A stretch of 64,000 nt of DNA from Xylocopa sonorina (Eukaryota > Arthropoda > Insecta > Hymenoptera > Apidae), in assembly GCF_050948175.1 (NCBI RefSeq), contig NC_135209.1, positions 186,001 to 250,000 of the forward strand, written 5' to 3'. Below, one piece after another: positions 1-10,618 of this stretch (within the stretch, counting starts at the first letter, position 1; each line of letters starts with the position of its first letter). Made by a program: the position numbers and the translations under genes. The notes below the pieces were generated by a model. It searched no databases, had not been told where the DNA came from, and saw nothing but the letters and a program-made list of their open reading frames with translations.

Positions 1-127
1 TAGAGTTCAAATGCTTCTTAAAACGAGATATTGAATTTCATATCTATGTTTCATGGTAAGATATAATATTCATTGCGAAGTGTTATGCATTCCTCGTCTA
101 CGATTCAAATGAATGTAACTGCGACAC

Positions 128-141
128 TTCCTTGCAAGGAA
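128..141. other. 14-bp perfect palindrome in the satellite monomer (representative)
   Basis: TTCCTTGCAAGGAA is its own reverse complement and lies at monomer positions 128-141. Many monomers keep it exactly. Others carry GCTA at the centre, giving imperfect forms. One monomer near 29426 has TTCCTAGCTAGGAA, which is again a perfect palindrome. The arms are better conserved than the centre. It could form a small cruciform or bind a dimeric protein, but no known binding site is recognised. Confidence 0.8.
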
Positions 142-198
142 ATAGCGTTTGAAAATGTCTACCTATCGTAGCAATAGTGTTCTAATGCTTCTTAAAAC

Positions 199-208
199 GC
201 GATATCGC
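199..208. other. 10-bp perfect palindrome GCGATATCGC in the monomer (representative)
   Basis: GCGATATCGC lies at monomer positions 25-34 and is present in most monomers. Common variants are GAGATATTGC and GAGATATCGC. It is one of the few CpG-bearing and most constant parts of an otherwise AT-rich repeat. The function is unknown; the palindromic form is directly visible. Confidence 0.8.
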
Positions 209-244
209 ACCTCATATCTATGTTTCATGGTAAGATATAATATG

Positions 245-284
245 ATTTGCGAAGTGTTATGTATTCCTCGTCTACACTTCAAAT
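245..284. other. Bulged hairpin in type-B monomers (representative)
   Basis: In monomers with the ATGATTTGCG/CACTTC variants, ATTTG (245-249) and AAGTGT (252-257) are complementary to CAAAT (280-284) and ACACTT (274-279). This gives 11 paired bases with a 2-nt CG bulge and a 16-nt loop (258-273). Monomers with the alternative variants lose this pairing but have ATTCATT and AATGAAT as a 7-bp inverted repeat around the same region (68-74 and 108-114 in the first monomer). Pairing is read from sequence; whether it forms is unknown. Confidence 0.6.
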
Positions 285-780
285 GAATGTAAATGCGACA
301 CTTCCTTGCAAGGAAATGGCGTTTGCAGATGTCTATCTATCGTAGCAATAGAGTTCTAATGCTTCTTAAAACGCGATATCGCATCTCATATCTATGTTTC
401 ATGGTAAGATATAATATGATTTGCGAAGTGTTATGTATTCCTCGTCTACACTTCAAATGAATGTAAATGCGACACTTCCTTGCAAGGAAATGGCGTTTGC
501 AGATGTCTATCTATCGTAGCAATAGAGTTCTAATGCTTCTTAAAACGCGATATCGCATCTCATTTCTATGTTTCATGGTAAGATATAATATGATTTGCGA
601 AGTGTTATGAATTCCTCGTCTACGATTCAAATGAATGTAAATGCGACACTTCCTTGCTAGGAAATAGCGTCTGCAGATGTCTAGGTATCGTAGCAATAGT
701 GTTCTAATGCTTCTTAAAACGCGATATCGCATCTCATTTCTATGTTTCATGGTAAGATATAATATGATTTGCGAAGTGAC

Positions 781-3700
781 ATGTATTCCTCGTCTACACT
801 TCAAATGAATGTAAATGCGACACTTCCGTGCAAGGAAGTAGCGTTTGCAGATGTCTACGTATCAAAGCAATAGAGTTCAAATGCTTCTTAAAACGAGATA
901 TTGAATTTCATATCTATGTTTCATGGTAAGATATAATATTCATTGCGAAGTGTTATGCATTCCTCGTCTACGATTCAAATGAATGTAACTGCGACACTTC
1001 CGTGCAAGGAAATAGAGTTTGCAGATGTCTACGTATAGTAGCAATAGAGTTCTTATGATTCTTAAAACACGATATCGCATCTCATTTCTATGTTTCATGG
1101 TAAGATGTAATATTCATTGCGAAGTGTTATGCATTCCTCGTCTACGATTCAATTGAATGTAAATGCGACACTTCCCTGCAAGGAAATAGCGTTTGAAAAT
1201 GACTACCTATCGTAGCAATAGTGTTCTAATGCTTCTTAAAACGCGATATCGCACCTCATATCTATGTTTCATGGTAAGATATAATATGATTTGCGAAGGG
1301 TTATGCATTCCTCGTCTACACTTCAAATGAATATAAATGCGACACTTCCTTGCAAGGAAATGGCGTTTGCAGATGTCTATCTATCGTAGCAATAGAGTTC
1401 TAATGCTTCTTAAAACTAGATATCGCATCTCATTTCTGCGTTTCATGGTAAGATATAATATGATTTGCGAAGTGTTATGTATTCCTCGTCTACACTTCAA
1501 ATGAATGTAAATGCGACACTTCCTTGCAAGGAAATAGCGTTTGCAGATGTCTACCTAAAGTAGCAATAGAGTTCTAATGCTTCTTAAAACGCGATATCGC
1601 ATCTCATTTCTATGTTTCATGGTAAGATATAATATGATTTGCGAAGTGTTATGTATTCCTCGTCTACACTTCAAATGAATGTAAATGCGACACTTCCTTG
1701 CTAGGAAGTAGCGTCTGCAGATGTCTAGGTATCGTAGCAATAGAGTTCTAATGCTTCTTAAAACGCGATATCGCATCTCACTTCTATGTTTCATGGTAAG
1801 ATATAATATGATTTGCGAAGTGTTATGTATTCCTCGTCTACACTTCAAATGAATGTAAATGCGACACTTCCTTGCAAGGAAATAGCGTTTGCAGATGTCT
1901 ACGTATCGAAGCAATAGAGTTCAAATGCTTCTTAAAACGAGATATTGCATCCCATATCTATGTTTCATGATAAGATATAATATTCATTGCGAAGTGTTAT
2001 GCACTCCTCGTCTACGATTCAAATGAATGTAAATGCGACACTTCCTTGCAAGGAGATAGCCTTTGTAGATGTCTACCTAAAGTAGCAATAGAGTTCTAAT
2101 GCTTCTTAAAGCGCGATATCGCATCTCATTTCTATGTTTCATGGTAAGATGTAATATTCATTGCGAAGTGTTATGCATTCCTCGTCTACACTTCAAATGA
2201 ATGTAAATGCGACACTTCCTTGCAAGGAAATAGCGTTTGCAGATGTCTACGTATCGAAGCAATAGAGTTCAAATGCTTCTTAAAACGCGATATCGCATCT
2301 CATTTCTATGTTTCATGGTAACATACATTATGATTTGCGAAGTGTTATGTATTCCTCGTCTACACTTCAAATGAATGTAAATGCGACACTTCCCTGCAAG
2401 GAAATAGAGTTTGCAGATGTCTACGTATCGTAGCAATAGAGTTCTTATGATTCTTAAAACGCGATATCGCATCTCATTTCTATGTTTCACGGTAAGATAT
2501 AATATGATTTGCGAAGTGTTATGTATTCCTCGTCTACACTTCAAATGAATGTAAATGCGACACTTCCGTGCAAGGAAGTAGCGTTTGCAGATGTCTACGT
2601 ATCAAAGCAATAGAGTTCAAATGCTTCTTAAAACGAGATATTGAATTTCATATCTATGTTTCATGGTAAGATATAATATTCATTGCGAAGTGTTATGCAT
2701 TCCTCGTCTACGATTCAAATGAATGTAACTGCGACACTTCCTTGCAAGGAAATAGCGTTTGAAAATGTCTACCTATCGTAGCAATAGGTTTCTAATGCTT
2801 CTTAAAACGCGATATCGCACCTCATATCTATGTTTCATGGTAAGATATAATATGATTTGCGAAGTGTTATGTATTCCTCGTCTACACTTCAAATGAATGT
2901 AAATGCGACACTTCCTTGCAAGGAAATGGCGTTTGCAGATGTCTATCTATCGTAGCAATAGAGTTCTAATGCTTCTTAAAACGCGATATCGCATCTCATT
3001 TCTATGTTTCATGGTAAGATATAATATGATTTGCGAAGTGTTATGCATTCCTCGTCTACGATTCAAATGAATGTAAATGCGACACTTCCTTGCTAGGAAA
3101 TAGCGTCTGCAGATGTCTAGGTATCGTAGCAATAGAGTTCTAATGCTTCTTAAAACGCGATATCGCATCTCATTTCTATGTTTCATGGTAAGATATAATA
3201 TGATTTGCGAAGTGACATGTATTCCTCGTCTACACTTCAAATGAATGTAAATGCCACACTTCCCTGCTAGAAAATAGCGTCTGCAGATGTCCAGGTATCG
3301 TAGCAATAGAGTTCTAATGCTTCTTAAAACGCGATATCGCATCTCATTTCTATGTTTCATTATAAGATATAATATGATTTGCGAAGTGTTATGCATTCCT
3401 CGTCTACACTTCAAATGAATGTAAATGCGACACTTCCTTGCAAGGAAATAGCGTTTGCAGATGTCTACGTATCGAAGCAATAGAGTTCAAATGCTTCTTA
3501 AAACGCGATATTGCATCTCATTTCTATGTTTCATGGTAACATACATTATGATTTGCGAAGTGTTATGTATTCCTCGTCTACACTTCAAATGAATGTAAAT
3601 GCGACACTTACTTGCAAGGAAATAGCGTTTGCAGATGTCTACGTATCGTAGCAATAGAGTTCTTATGATTCTTAAAACGCGATATCGCATCTCATTTCTA

Positions 3701-6700
3701 TGTTTCATGGTAAGATATAGTATTCATTGCGAAGTGTTATGTATTCCTCGTCTACACTGCAAATGAATGTAAATGCGACACTTCCTTGCAAGGAAATAGC
3801 GTTTGCAGATGTCTACCTAAAGTAGCAATAGAGTTCTAATGCTTCTTAAAACGCGATATCGCATCTCATTTCTATGTTTCATGGTAAGATATAATATGAT
3901 TAGCGAAGTGTTATGTATTTCTCGTCTACACTTCATATGAATGTGAATGCGACACTTCCTCGCTAGGAAATAGCGTTTGCAGATGTCTACGTATCGTAGC
4001 AATAGATTTCTAATGCTTCTTAAAGCGCGATATCGCGTCTCATTTCTATGTTTCACGGTAAGATATAATATGATTTGCGAAGTGTTATGTATTCCTCGTC
4101 TACACTTCAAATGAATGTAAATGCGACACTTCCGTGCAAGGAAGTAGCGTTTGCAGATGTCTACGTATCAAAGCAATAGAGTTCAAATGCTTCTTAAAAC
4201 GAGATATTGAATTTCATATCTATGTTTCATGGTAAGATATAATATTCATTGCGAAGTGTTATGCATTCCTCGTCTACGATTCAAATGAATGTAACTGCGA
4301 CACTTCCGTGCAAGGAAATAGAGTTTGCAGATGTCTACGTATAGTAGCAATAGAGTTCTTATGATTCTTAAAACACGATATCGCATCTCATTTCTATGTT
4401 TCATGGTAAGATGTAATATTCATTGCGAAGTGTTATGCATTCCTCGTCTACGATTCAATTGAATGTAAATGCGACACTTCCCTGCAAGGAAATAGCGTTT
4501 GAAAATGACTACCTATCGTAGCAATAGTGTTCTAATGCTTCTTAAAACGCGATATCGCACCTCATATCTATGTTTCATGGTAAGATATAATATGATTTGC
4601 GAAGGGTTATGCATTCCTCGTCTACACTTCAAATGAATATAAATGCGACACTTCCTTGCAAGGAAATGGCGTTTGCAGATGTCTATCTATCGTAGCAATA
4701 GAGTTCTAATGCTTCTTAAAACTAGATATCGCATCTCATTTCTGCGTTTCATGGTAAGATATAATATGATTTGCGAAGTGTTATGTATTCCTCGTCTACA
4801 CTTCAAATGAATGTAAATGCGACACTTCCTTGCAAGGAAATAGCGTTTGCAGATGTCTACCTAAAGTAGCAATAGAGTTCTAATGCTTCTTAAAACGCGA
4901 TATCGCATCTCATTTCTATGTTTCATGGTAAGATATAATATGATTTGCGAAGTGTTATGTATTCCTCGTCTACACTTCAAATGAATGTAAATGCGACACT
5001 TCCTTGCTAGGAAGTAGCGTCTGCAGATGTCTAGGTATCGTAGCAATAGAGTTCTAATGCTTCTTAAAACGCGATATCGCATCTCACTTCTATGTTTCAT
5101 GGTAAGATATAATATGATTTGCGAAGTGTTATGTATTCCTCGTCTACACTTCAAATGAATGTAAATGCGACACTTCCTTGCAAGGAAATAGCGTTTGCAG
5201 ATGTCTACGTATCGAAGCAATAGAGTTCAAATGCTTCTTAAAACGAGATATTGCATCCCATATCTATGTTTCATGATAAGATATAATATTCATTGCGAAG
5301 TGTTATGCACTCCTCGTCTACGATTCAAATGAATGTAAATGCGACACTTCCTTGCAAGGAGATAGCCTTTGTAGATGTCTACCTAAAGTAGCAATAGAGT
5401 TCTAATGCTTCTTAAAGCGCGATATCGCATCTCATTTCTATGTTTCATGGTAAGATGTAATATTCATTGCGAAGTGTTATGCATTCCTCGTCTACACTTC
5501 AAATGAATGTAAATGCGACACTTCCTTGCAAGGAAATAGCGTTTGCAGATGTCTACGTATCGAAGCAATAGAGTTCAAATGCTTCTTAAAACGCGATATC
5601 GCATCTCATTTCTATGTTTCATGGTAACATACATTATGATTTGCGAAGTGTTATGTATTCCTCGTCTACACTTCAAATGAATGTAAATGCGACACTTCCC
5701 TGCAAGGAAATAGAGTTTGCAGATGTCTACGTATCGTAGCAATAGAGTTCTTATGATTCTTAAAACGCGATATCGCATCTCATTTCTATGTTTCACGGTA
5801 AGATATAATATGATTTGCGAAGTGTTATGTATTCCTCGTCTACACTTCAAATGAATGTAAATGCGACACTTCCGTGCAAGGAAGTAGCGTTTGCAGATGT
5901 CTACGTATCAAAGCAATAGAGTTCAAATGCTTCTTAAAACGAGATATTGAATTTCATATCTATGTTTCATGGTAAGATATAATATTCATTGCGAAGTGTT
6001 ATGCATTCCTCGTCTACGATTCAAATGAATGTAACTGCGACACTTCCTTGCAAGGAAATAGCGTTTGAAAATGTCTACCTATCGTAGCAATAGGTTTCTA
6101 ATGCTTCTTAAAACGCGATATCGCACCTCATATCTATGTTTCATGGTAAGATATAATATGATTTGCGAAGTGTTATGTATTCCTCGTCTACACTTCAAAT
6201 GAATGTAAATGCGACACTTCCTTGCAAGGAAATGGCGTTTGCAGATGTCTATCTATCGTAGCAATAGAGTTCTAATGCTTCTTAAAACGCGATATCGCAT
6301 CTCATTTCTATGTTTCATGGTAAGATATAATATGATTTGCGAAGTGTTATGCATTCCTCGTCTACGATTCAAATGAATGTAAATGCGACACTTCCTTGCT
6401 AGGAAATAGCGTCTGCAGATGTCTAGGTATCGTAGCAATAGAGTTCTAATGCTTCTTAAAACGCGATATCGCATCTCATTTCTATGTTTCATGGTAAGAT
6501 ATAATATGATTTGCGAAGTGACATGTATTCCTCGTCTACACTTCAAATGAATGTAAATGCCACACTTCCCTGCTAGAAAATAGCGTCTGCAGATGTCCAG
6601 GTATCGTAGCAATAGAGTTCTAATGCTTCTTAAAACGCGATATCGCATCTCATTTCTATGTTTCATGATAAGATATAATATGATTTGCGAAGTGTTATGC

Positions 6701-7359
6701 ATTCCTCGTCTACACTTCAAATGAATGTAAATGCGACACTTCCTTGCAAGGAAATAGCGTTTGCAGATGTCTACGTATCGAAGCAATAGAGTTCAAATGC
6801 TTCTTAAAACGCGATATCGCATCTCATTTCTATGTTTCATGGTAACATACATTATGATTTGCGAAGTGTTATGTATTCCTCGTCTACACTTCAAATGAAT
6901 GTAAATGCGACACTTACTTGCAAGGAAATAGCGTTTGCAGATGTCTACGTATCGTAGCAATAGAGTTCTTATGATTCTTAAAACGCGATATCGCATCTCA
7001 TTTCTATGTTTCATGGTAAGATATAGTATTCATTGCGAAGTGTTATGTATTCCTCGTCTACACTGCAAATGAATGTAAATGCGACACTTCCTTGCAAGGA
7101 AATAGCGTTTGCAGATGTCTACCTAAAGTAGCAATAGAGTTCTAATGCTTCTTAAAACGCGATATCGCATCTCATTTCTATGTTTCATGGTAAGATATAA
7201 TATGATTAGCGAAGTGTTATGTATTTCTCGTCTACACTTCATATGAATGTGAATGCGACACTTCCTCGCTAGGAAATAGCGTTTGCAGATGTCTACGTAT
7301 CGTAGCAATAGATTTCTAATGCTTCTTAAAGCGCGATATCGCGTCTCATTTCTATGTTT
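781..7359. repeat. 19-monomer higher-order repeat (3,306 bp), two tandem copies
   Basis: The sequence from 781 recurs from 4087, an offset of 3,306 bp or 19x174. Diagnostic variants repeat at this spacing: the ATCAAAGCAATAG junction near 859 and 4165, the AAAACTAGATATC variant near 1413 and 4719, and the monomer around 3910 and 7216. In the stretches I compared, only two substitutions separate the copies (near 3361/6667 and 3514/6820). Copy 1 is about 781-4086. Copy 2 runs from 4087 until similarity breaks near 7360. Positions 1-780 resemble pieces of the same unit but in a different monomer order, so they are not a third in-register copy. The near identity points to recent amplification by unequal exchange or a similar process. 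Confidence 0.92.
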
Positions 7360-9389
7360 CATGGTAAGATGTAATATTCATTGCGAAGTGTTATGTATTC
7401 CTCGTCTACGATTCAAATGAATGTAAATGCGACACTTCCTTGCAAGGAAATAGAGTTTGCAGATGTCTACGTATAGTAGCAATAGAGTTCTTATGATTCT
7501 TAAAACGCGATATCGCATCTCATTTCTATGTTTCATGGTAAGATGTAATATTCATTGCGAAGTGTTATGCATTCCTCGTCTACGATTCAAATGAATGTAA
7601 ATGCGACACTTCCCTGCAAGGAAATAGAGTTTGCAGATGTCTACGTATCGTAGCAATAGAGGTCTTATGATTCTTAAAACGCGATATCGCATCTCATTTC
7701 TATGTTTCACGGTAAGATATAAAATGGTTTGCGAAGTGTTATGTATTCCTCGTCTACACTTCAAATGAATTTAAATGCGACACTACCGTGCAAGGAAATA
7801 GCGTTTGCAGATGTCTACGTATCAAAGCAATAGAGTTCAAATGCTTCTTAAAACGAGATTTTGAATTTCATATCTATGTTTCATGGTAAGATATAATATT
7901 CATTGCGAAGTGTTATGCATTCCTCGTCTACGATTCAAATGAATGTAACTGCGACACTTCCCTGCAAGGAAATAGAGTTTGCAGATGTCTACGTATCGTA
8001 GCAATAGAGTTCTTATGATTCTTAAAACGCGATATCGCATCTCATTTCTATGTTTCATGGTATGATATAATATGATTTGCGAAGTATCATGTATTCCTCG
8101 TCTACACTTCAAATGAATGTAAATGCGACACTTCCTTGCTAGGAAATAGCGTCTGCAGATGTCTAGGTATCGTAGCAATAGAGTTCTAATGCTTCTTAAA
8201 ACGCGATATCGCGTCTCACTTCTATGTTTCATGGTAAGATATAATATGATTTGCGAAGTGTTATGTATTCCTCGTCTACACTTCAAATGAATGTAAATGC
8301 GACACTTCCTTGCTAGGAAATAGCGTCTGCAGATGTCTAGGTATCGTAGCAATAGAGTTCTAATGCTTCTTAAAACGCGATATCGCATCTCACTTCTATG
8401 TTTCATGGTAAGATATAATATGATTTGCGAAGTGTTATGTATTCCTCGTCTACACTTCAAATGAATGTAAATGCGACACTTCCTTGCAAGGAAATAGCGT
8501 TTGCAGATGTCTACGTATCGAAGCAATAGAGTTCAAATGCTTCTTAAAACGAGATATTGCATCCCATATCTATGTTTCATGATAAGATATAATATTCATT
8601 GCGAAGTGTTATGCACTCCTCGTCTACGATTCAAATGAATGTAAATGCGACACTTCCTTGCAAGGAGATAGCCTTTGTAGATGTCTACCTAAAGTAGCAA
8701 TAGAGTTCTAATGCTTCTTAAAACGCGATATCGCATCTCATTTCTATGTTTCATGGTAAGATATAATATTCATTGCGAAGTGTTATGCATTCCTCATCTA
8801 CGATTCAAATGAATGTAAATGCGACACTTCCTTGCAAGGAAATAGCGTTTGCAGATGTCTACCTAAAGTAGCAATAGAGTTCAAATGGTTCTTAAATCGC
8901 GATATCGCATCTCATTTCTATGTTTCATGGTAAGATATAATATGATTTGCGAAGGGTTATGTATTCCTCGTCTACACTTCAAATGGATGTGAATGCAACA
9001 CTTCCTCGCTAGGAAATAGCGTTTGCAGATGTCTACGTTGTAACGTCAGGCGTACCGCCTGCCACCCTCCGGCGTCCACCTCATCATCCCCAGCATCCGT
9101 ATCCGGAGCCCCTGCACACGGGCCACCCGCCGACTCGCCGTCCCTACAGAAGGAGACAAAGGTACGAGAGGGAAGAAGGATGCAACATGCCGCGCCCACG
9201 CGCGATCTCCACACACGAGGGGGAGGACTTCACCCCGTATTACGAGGGCGAGGAGCTCTCCGACACGTACTGGGTCGAATCCCCAGCGATCACGAAGCCC
9301 TATACGTACTTCTCGTACATGTGGGATTAGAATAAGCACACTACTCACCTATGTACATACACACCAACACACACCTAGATTTAAGTGAA

Positions 9390-9410
9390 TATATGTATAT
9401 ATTTTATTCA
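9390..9410 (+). promoter_or_regulatory. TATA-like element in 5' LTR
   Basis: An AT-only run containing TATATATTTTATT lies about 350 bp into the LTR, directly before a GC-rich segment. It is the best candidate for the core promoter that would start genomic RNA, which would place the U3/R border shortly downstream. No experimental start is known and no canonical AATAAA signal was found in the LTR. The same stretch is present at about 16789-16809 in the 3' LTR. Confidence 0.4.
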
Positions 9411-9494
9411 TGCACGGTTATGTTCCGTGCACTCGCGCGCACACTCGACGCTCGCGGCTCACGCTTAACGCGGGCCGCGCCCCACTCCGAACGG

Positions 9495-9556
9495 CCGCCC
9501 CACCACGAGGGCCGAGCGGCCGCCCTACTCCGACCGTCCGCCCCACCGCGAGGGCC
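9495..9556 (+). repeat. GC-rich 19-bp direct repeats in LTR, 43 bp apart
   Basis: Two near-identical units, 9495-9513 and 9538-9556, share the core CCGCCCCACC followed by CGAGGGCC, with one mismatch. They sit in the GC-rich stretch after the TATA-like element and recur at the same place in the 3' LTR (about 16894-16955). They may be promoter-proximal protein binding sites; this is inference from position only. Confidence 0.6.
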
Positions 9557-9985
9557 CAGCGACTTGCGCGCCGCGCGACCCGAGGAGGTCGCGGACGCGA
9601 GATCCGAGAGTCAGTGCTATCTCATCTCCGAACCGACGAGTTCCTAACTCGCCTCCAGCATCCGAACGATGCACTTTCGATCCGAGCAATAGGCTCATTC
9701 GCAACGAGCAATTAGCTCTAATGCATTCGTCTCTATCCATACTCCCATAGCGGAGTTCATTCGATACTTTATACTATTTCTAATTCTCATTGTAATCGCT
9801 AGTCAGTAACTTAGAATTTAGTCAAGTGTATCTAGTATAGTGAAATCATAGAATATAGTTTATTTTTACCAGATTCAAAGTATCTTTATTCGAGTTCAAA
9901 TACAATTCCTTAATTCTAATCCACGGGTACGCTCGCGATTATTCTAATTCTATATCTCATCTACGATAGTCTTGAGGCTCGACGA

Positions 9986-10088
9986 CTAGAGCGAACCAGC
10001 GCTTAGTTGCTCCATCCTCACTTCTACCGTGTACAGAATATCTTGCGCCCAGGTCGATCCCGGTAAGCTAGAGCGAACCAACGCTTAG
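9986..10088 (+). repeat. 21-bp direct repeats in LTR, 82 bp apart
   Basis: CTAGAGCGAACCAGCGCTTAG at 9986-10006 recurs at 10068-10088 with one mismatch. Both copies are preserved in the 3' LTR (about 17385-17487). The second copy ends just before the small LTR reading frame. The role is unknown. Confidence 0.65.
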
Positions 10089-10090
10089 CC

Positions 10091-10369
10091 GTGCCGTATT
10101 CAACCGAATTTCAAGTATTCTCGATGAGCCTTGCACCTCCGTCAAAGCGTACACGACGCGCGGGGAGGAGAGAGTTTATTCGTCGTCTCGCTCGGGAATA
10201 CGTGGGTGATGCACCAGAATATTCAATTTCCTGCGTTCGAGTCCTGGTTCCTGTGAAGGAGGTTTCCTTCGCCGCACGGCCCGTACCTCCGTTCCAGCCG
10301 TACGCCGCCGCCATCCCGGTTGCGGATCCAAGGCGCTCCAGGTACCTGGAAAGAGAAATCAGACAGTAG
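10091..10369 (+). pseudogene. Small LTR reading frame, 5' copy, truncated
   Basis: This is the 5' LTR counterpart of the 126-codon frame at 17490-17870. It is 92 codons long because it lacks an internal 27-codon segment (an in-frame 81-bp deletion) and meets a TAG where the 3' copy has CGG. The remaining product would be rich in arginine and begins MPYSTEFQV. No known domain is recognised. It lies in the downstream part of the LTR, just before a splice donor. It may be a leader-encoded peptide or a chance open frame; I cannot separate these. Confidence 0.3.
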
Positions 10370-10395
10370 AATCAAGCGAGGTTATTAACAGAAAC

Positions 10396-10404
10396 AAGGT
10401 AAGT
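10396..10404 (+). promoter_or_regulatory. Consensus 5' splice donor in 5' LTR
   Basis: AAG|GTAAGT is a perfect eukaryotic donor, with the exon end at 10398 and intron GT at 10399-10400. It is kept in the 3' LTR at 17864-17872 even though the bases just upstream were replaced in one copy. If used, it would splice an LTR-derived leader to a downstream acceptor. No acceptor was assigned. Sequence match is certain; use is inferred. Confidence 0.45.
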
Positions 10405-10549
10405 TTCGTGTTAATTACCGCTTTATCGAGTCCGAAACGCCAACGAACCCGGTCCGGACGCAATTCGCGTTATTTTCGGGAACGGTTACGACTTTGTGCC
10501 ACCGTTGCGAGCGCAACCGCACCTCGGGACGTGACACGAAAGTTATTTT

Positions 10550-10568
10550 TGGTGACAGCGGTGGGATT
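10550..10568 (+). promoter_or_regulatory. Primer binding site, tRNA-Leu type
   Basis: TGGTGACAGCGGTGGGATT starts 13 nt after the end of the 5' LTR. Its first TGG is the expected complement of a tRNA CCA end. From memory of eukaryotic leucine tRNAs (AAG/UAG isoacceptors, 3' end ATCCCACCGCTGCCA plus CCA), it is complementary with one mismatch. The spacing from the LTR is larger than the 0-3 nt usual for retroviruses. The rest of the 82-bp leader 10537-10618 shows nothing else recognisable. Confidence 0.6.
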
Positions 10569-10618
10569 GCCACGCGTTTCCTCCGGAAATTCCGCCGAAA
10601 GGAACCGCGAAACTAGAT

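Larger units (their letters stand above)
1..9038. repeat. 174-bp tandem satellite array, left block
   Basis: A head-to-tail array of an AT-rich monomer. Taking the TAGAGTTC-like motif as monomer start, starts fall at 1, 175, 349 and onward to 8875, which is exactly 1+174x51. There is thus no net length change over 51 complete monomers, and the 52nd stops after 164 bp at the transposon. Neighbouring monomers differ at scattered positions. Two linked variant blocks recur: an ATTCATTGCG type usually paired with CGATTC, and an ATGATTTGCG type usually paired with CACTTC. No host gene is seen in this block. The minus strand is largely open in one frame because 174 is divisible by three; I regard that as non-coding. 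The period is certain; a chromosomal role (centromere, pericentromere or other heterochromatin) is inference. Confidence 0.97.
9039..10536 (+). repeat. 5' LTR (1,498 bp)
   Basis: It matches 16438-18004 from TGTAAC to GTGACA. It is 69 bp shorter than the 3' LTR. An 81-bp segment present at about 17690-17770 is missing near 10280. Near 10375-10395, an 18-bp stretch replaces 6 bp of the 3' copy. About 18 substitutions are otherwise visible, roughly 1.2 percent. The first 290 bp are open in the frame that, in the 3' LTR, continues the tail reading frame. A TATA-like stretch lies near 9396, a GC-rich segment at 9425-9600, and a consensus splice donor near the end. Confidence 0.95.

Noticed and set aside
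1..9038. CENP-B box in the satellite monomer
   Set aside because: No stretch resembling the TTCG....A..CGGG core was found on either strand of the monomers inspected.
9039..10536. Canonical AATAAA polyadenylation signal in the LTR
   Set aside because: No AATAAA or convincing ATTAAA was found at a plausible position, so no terminator is annotated.
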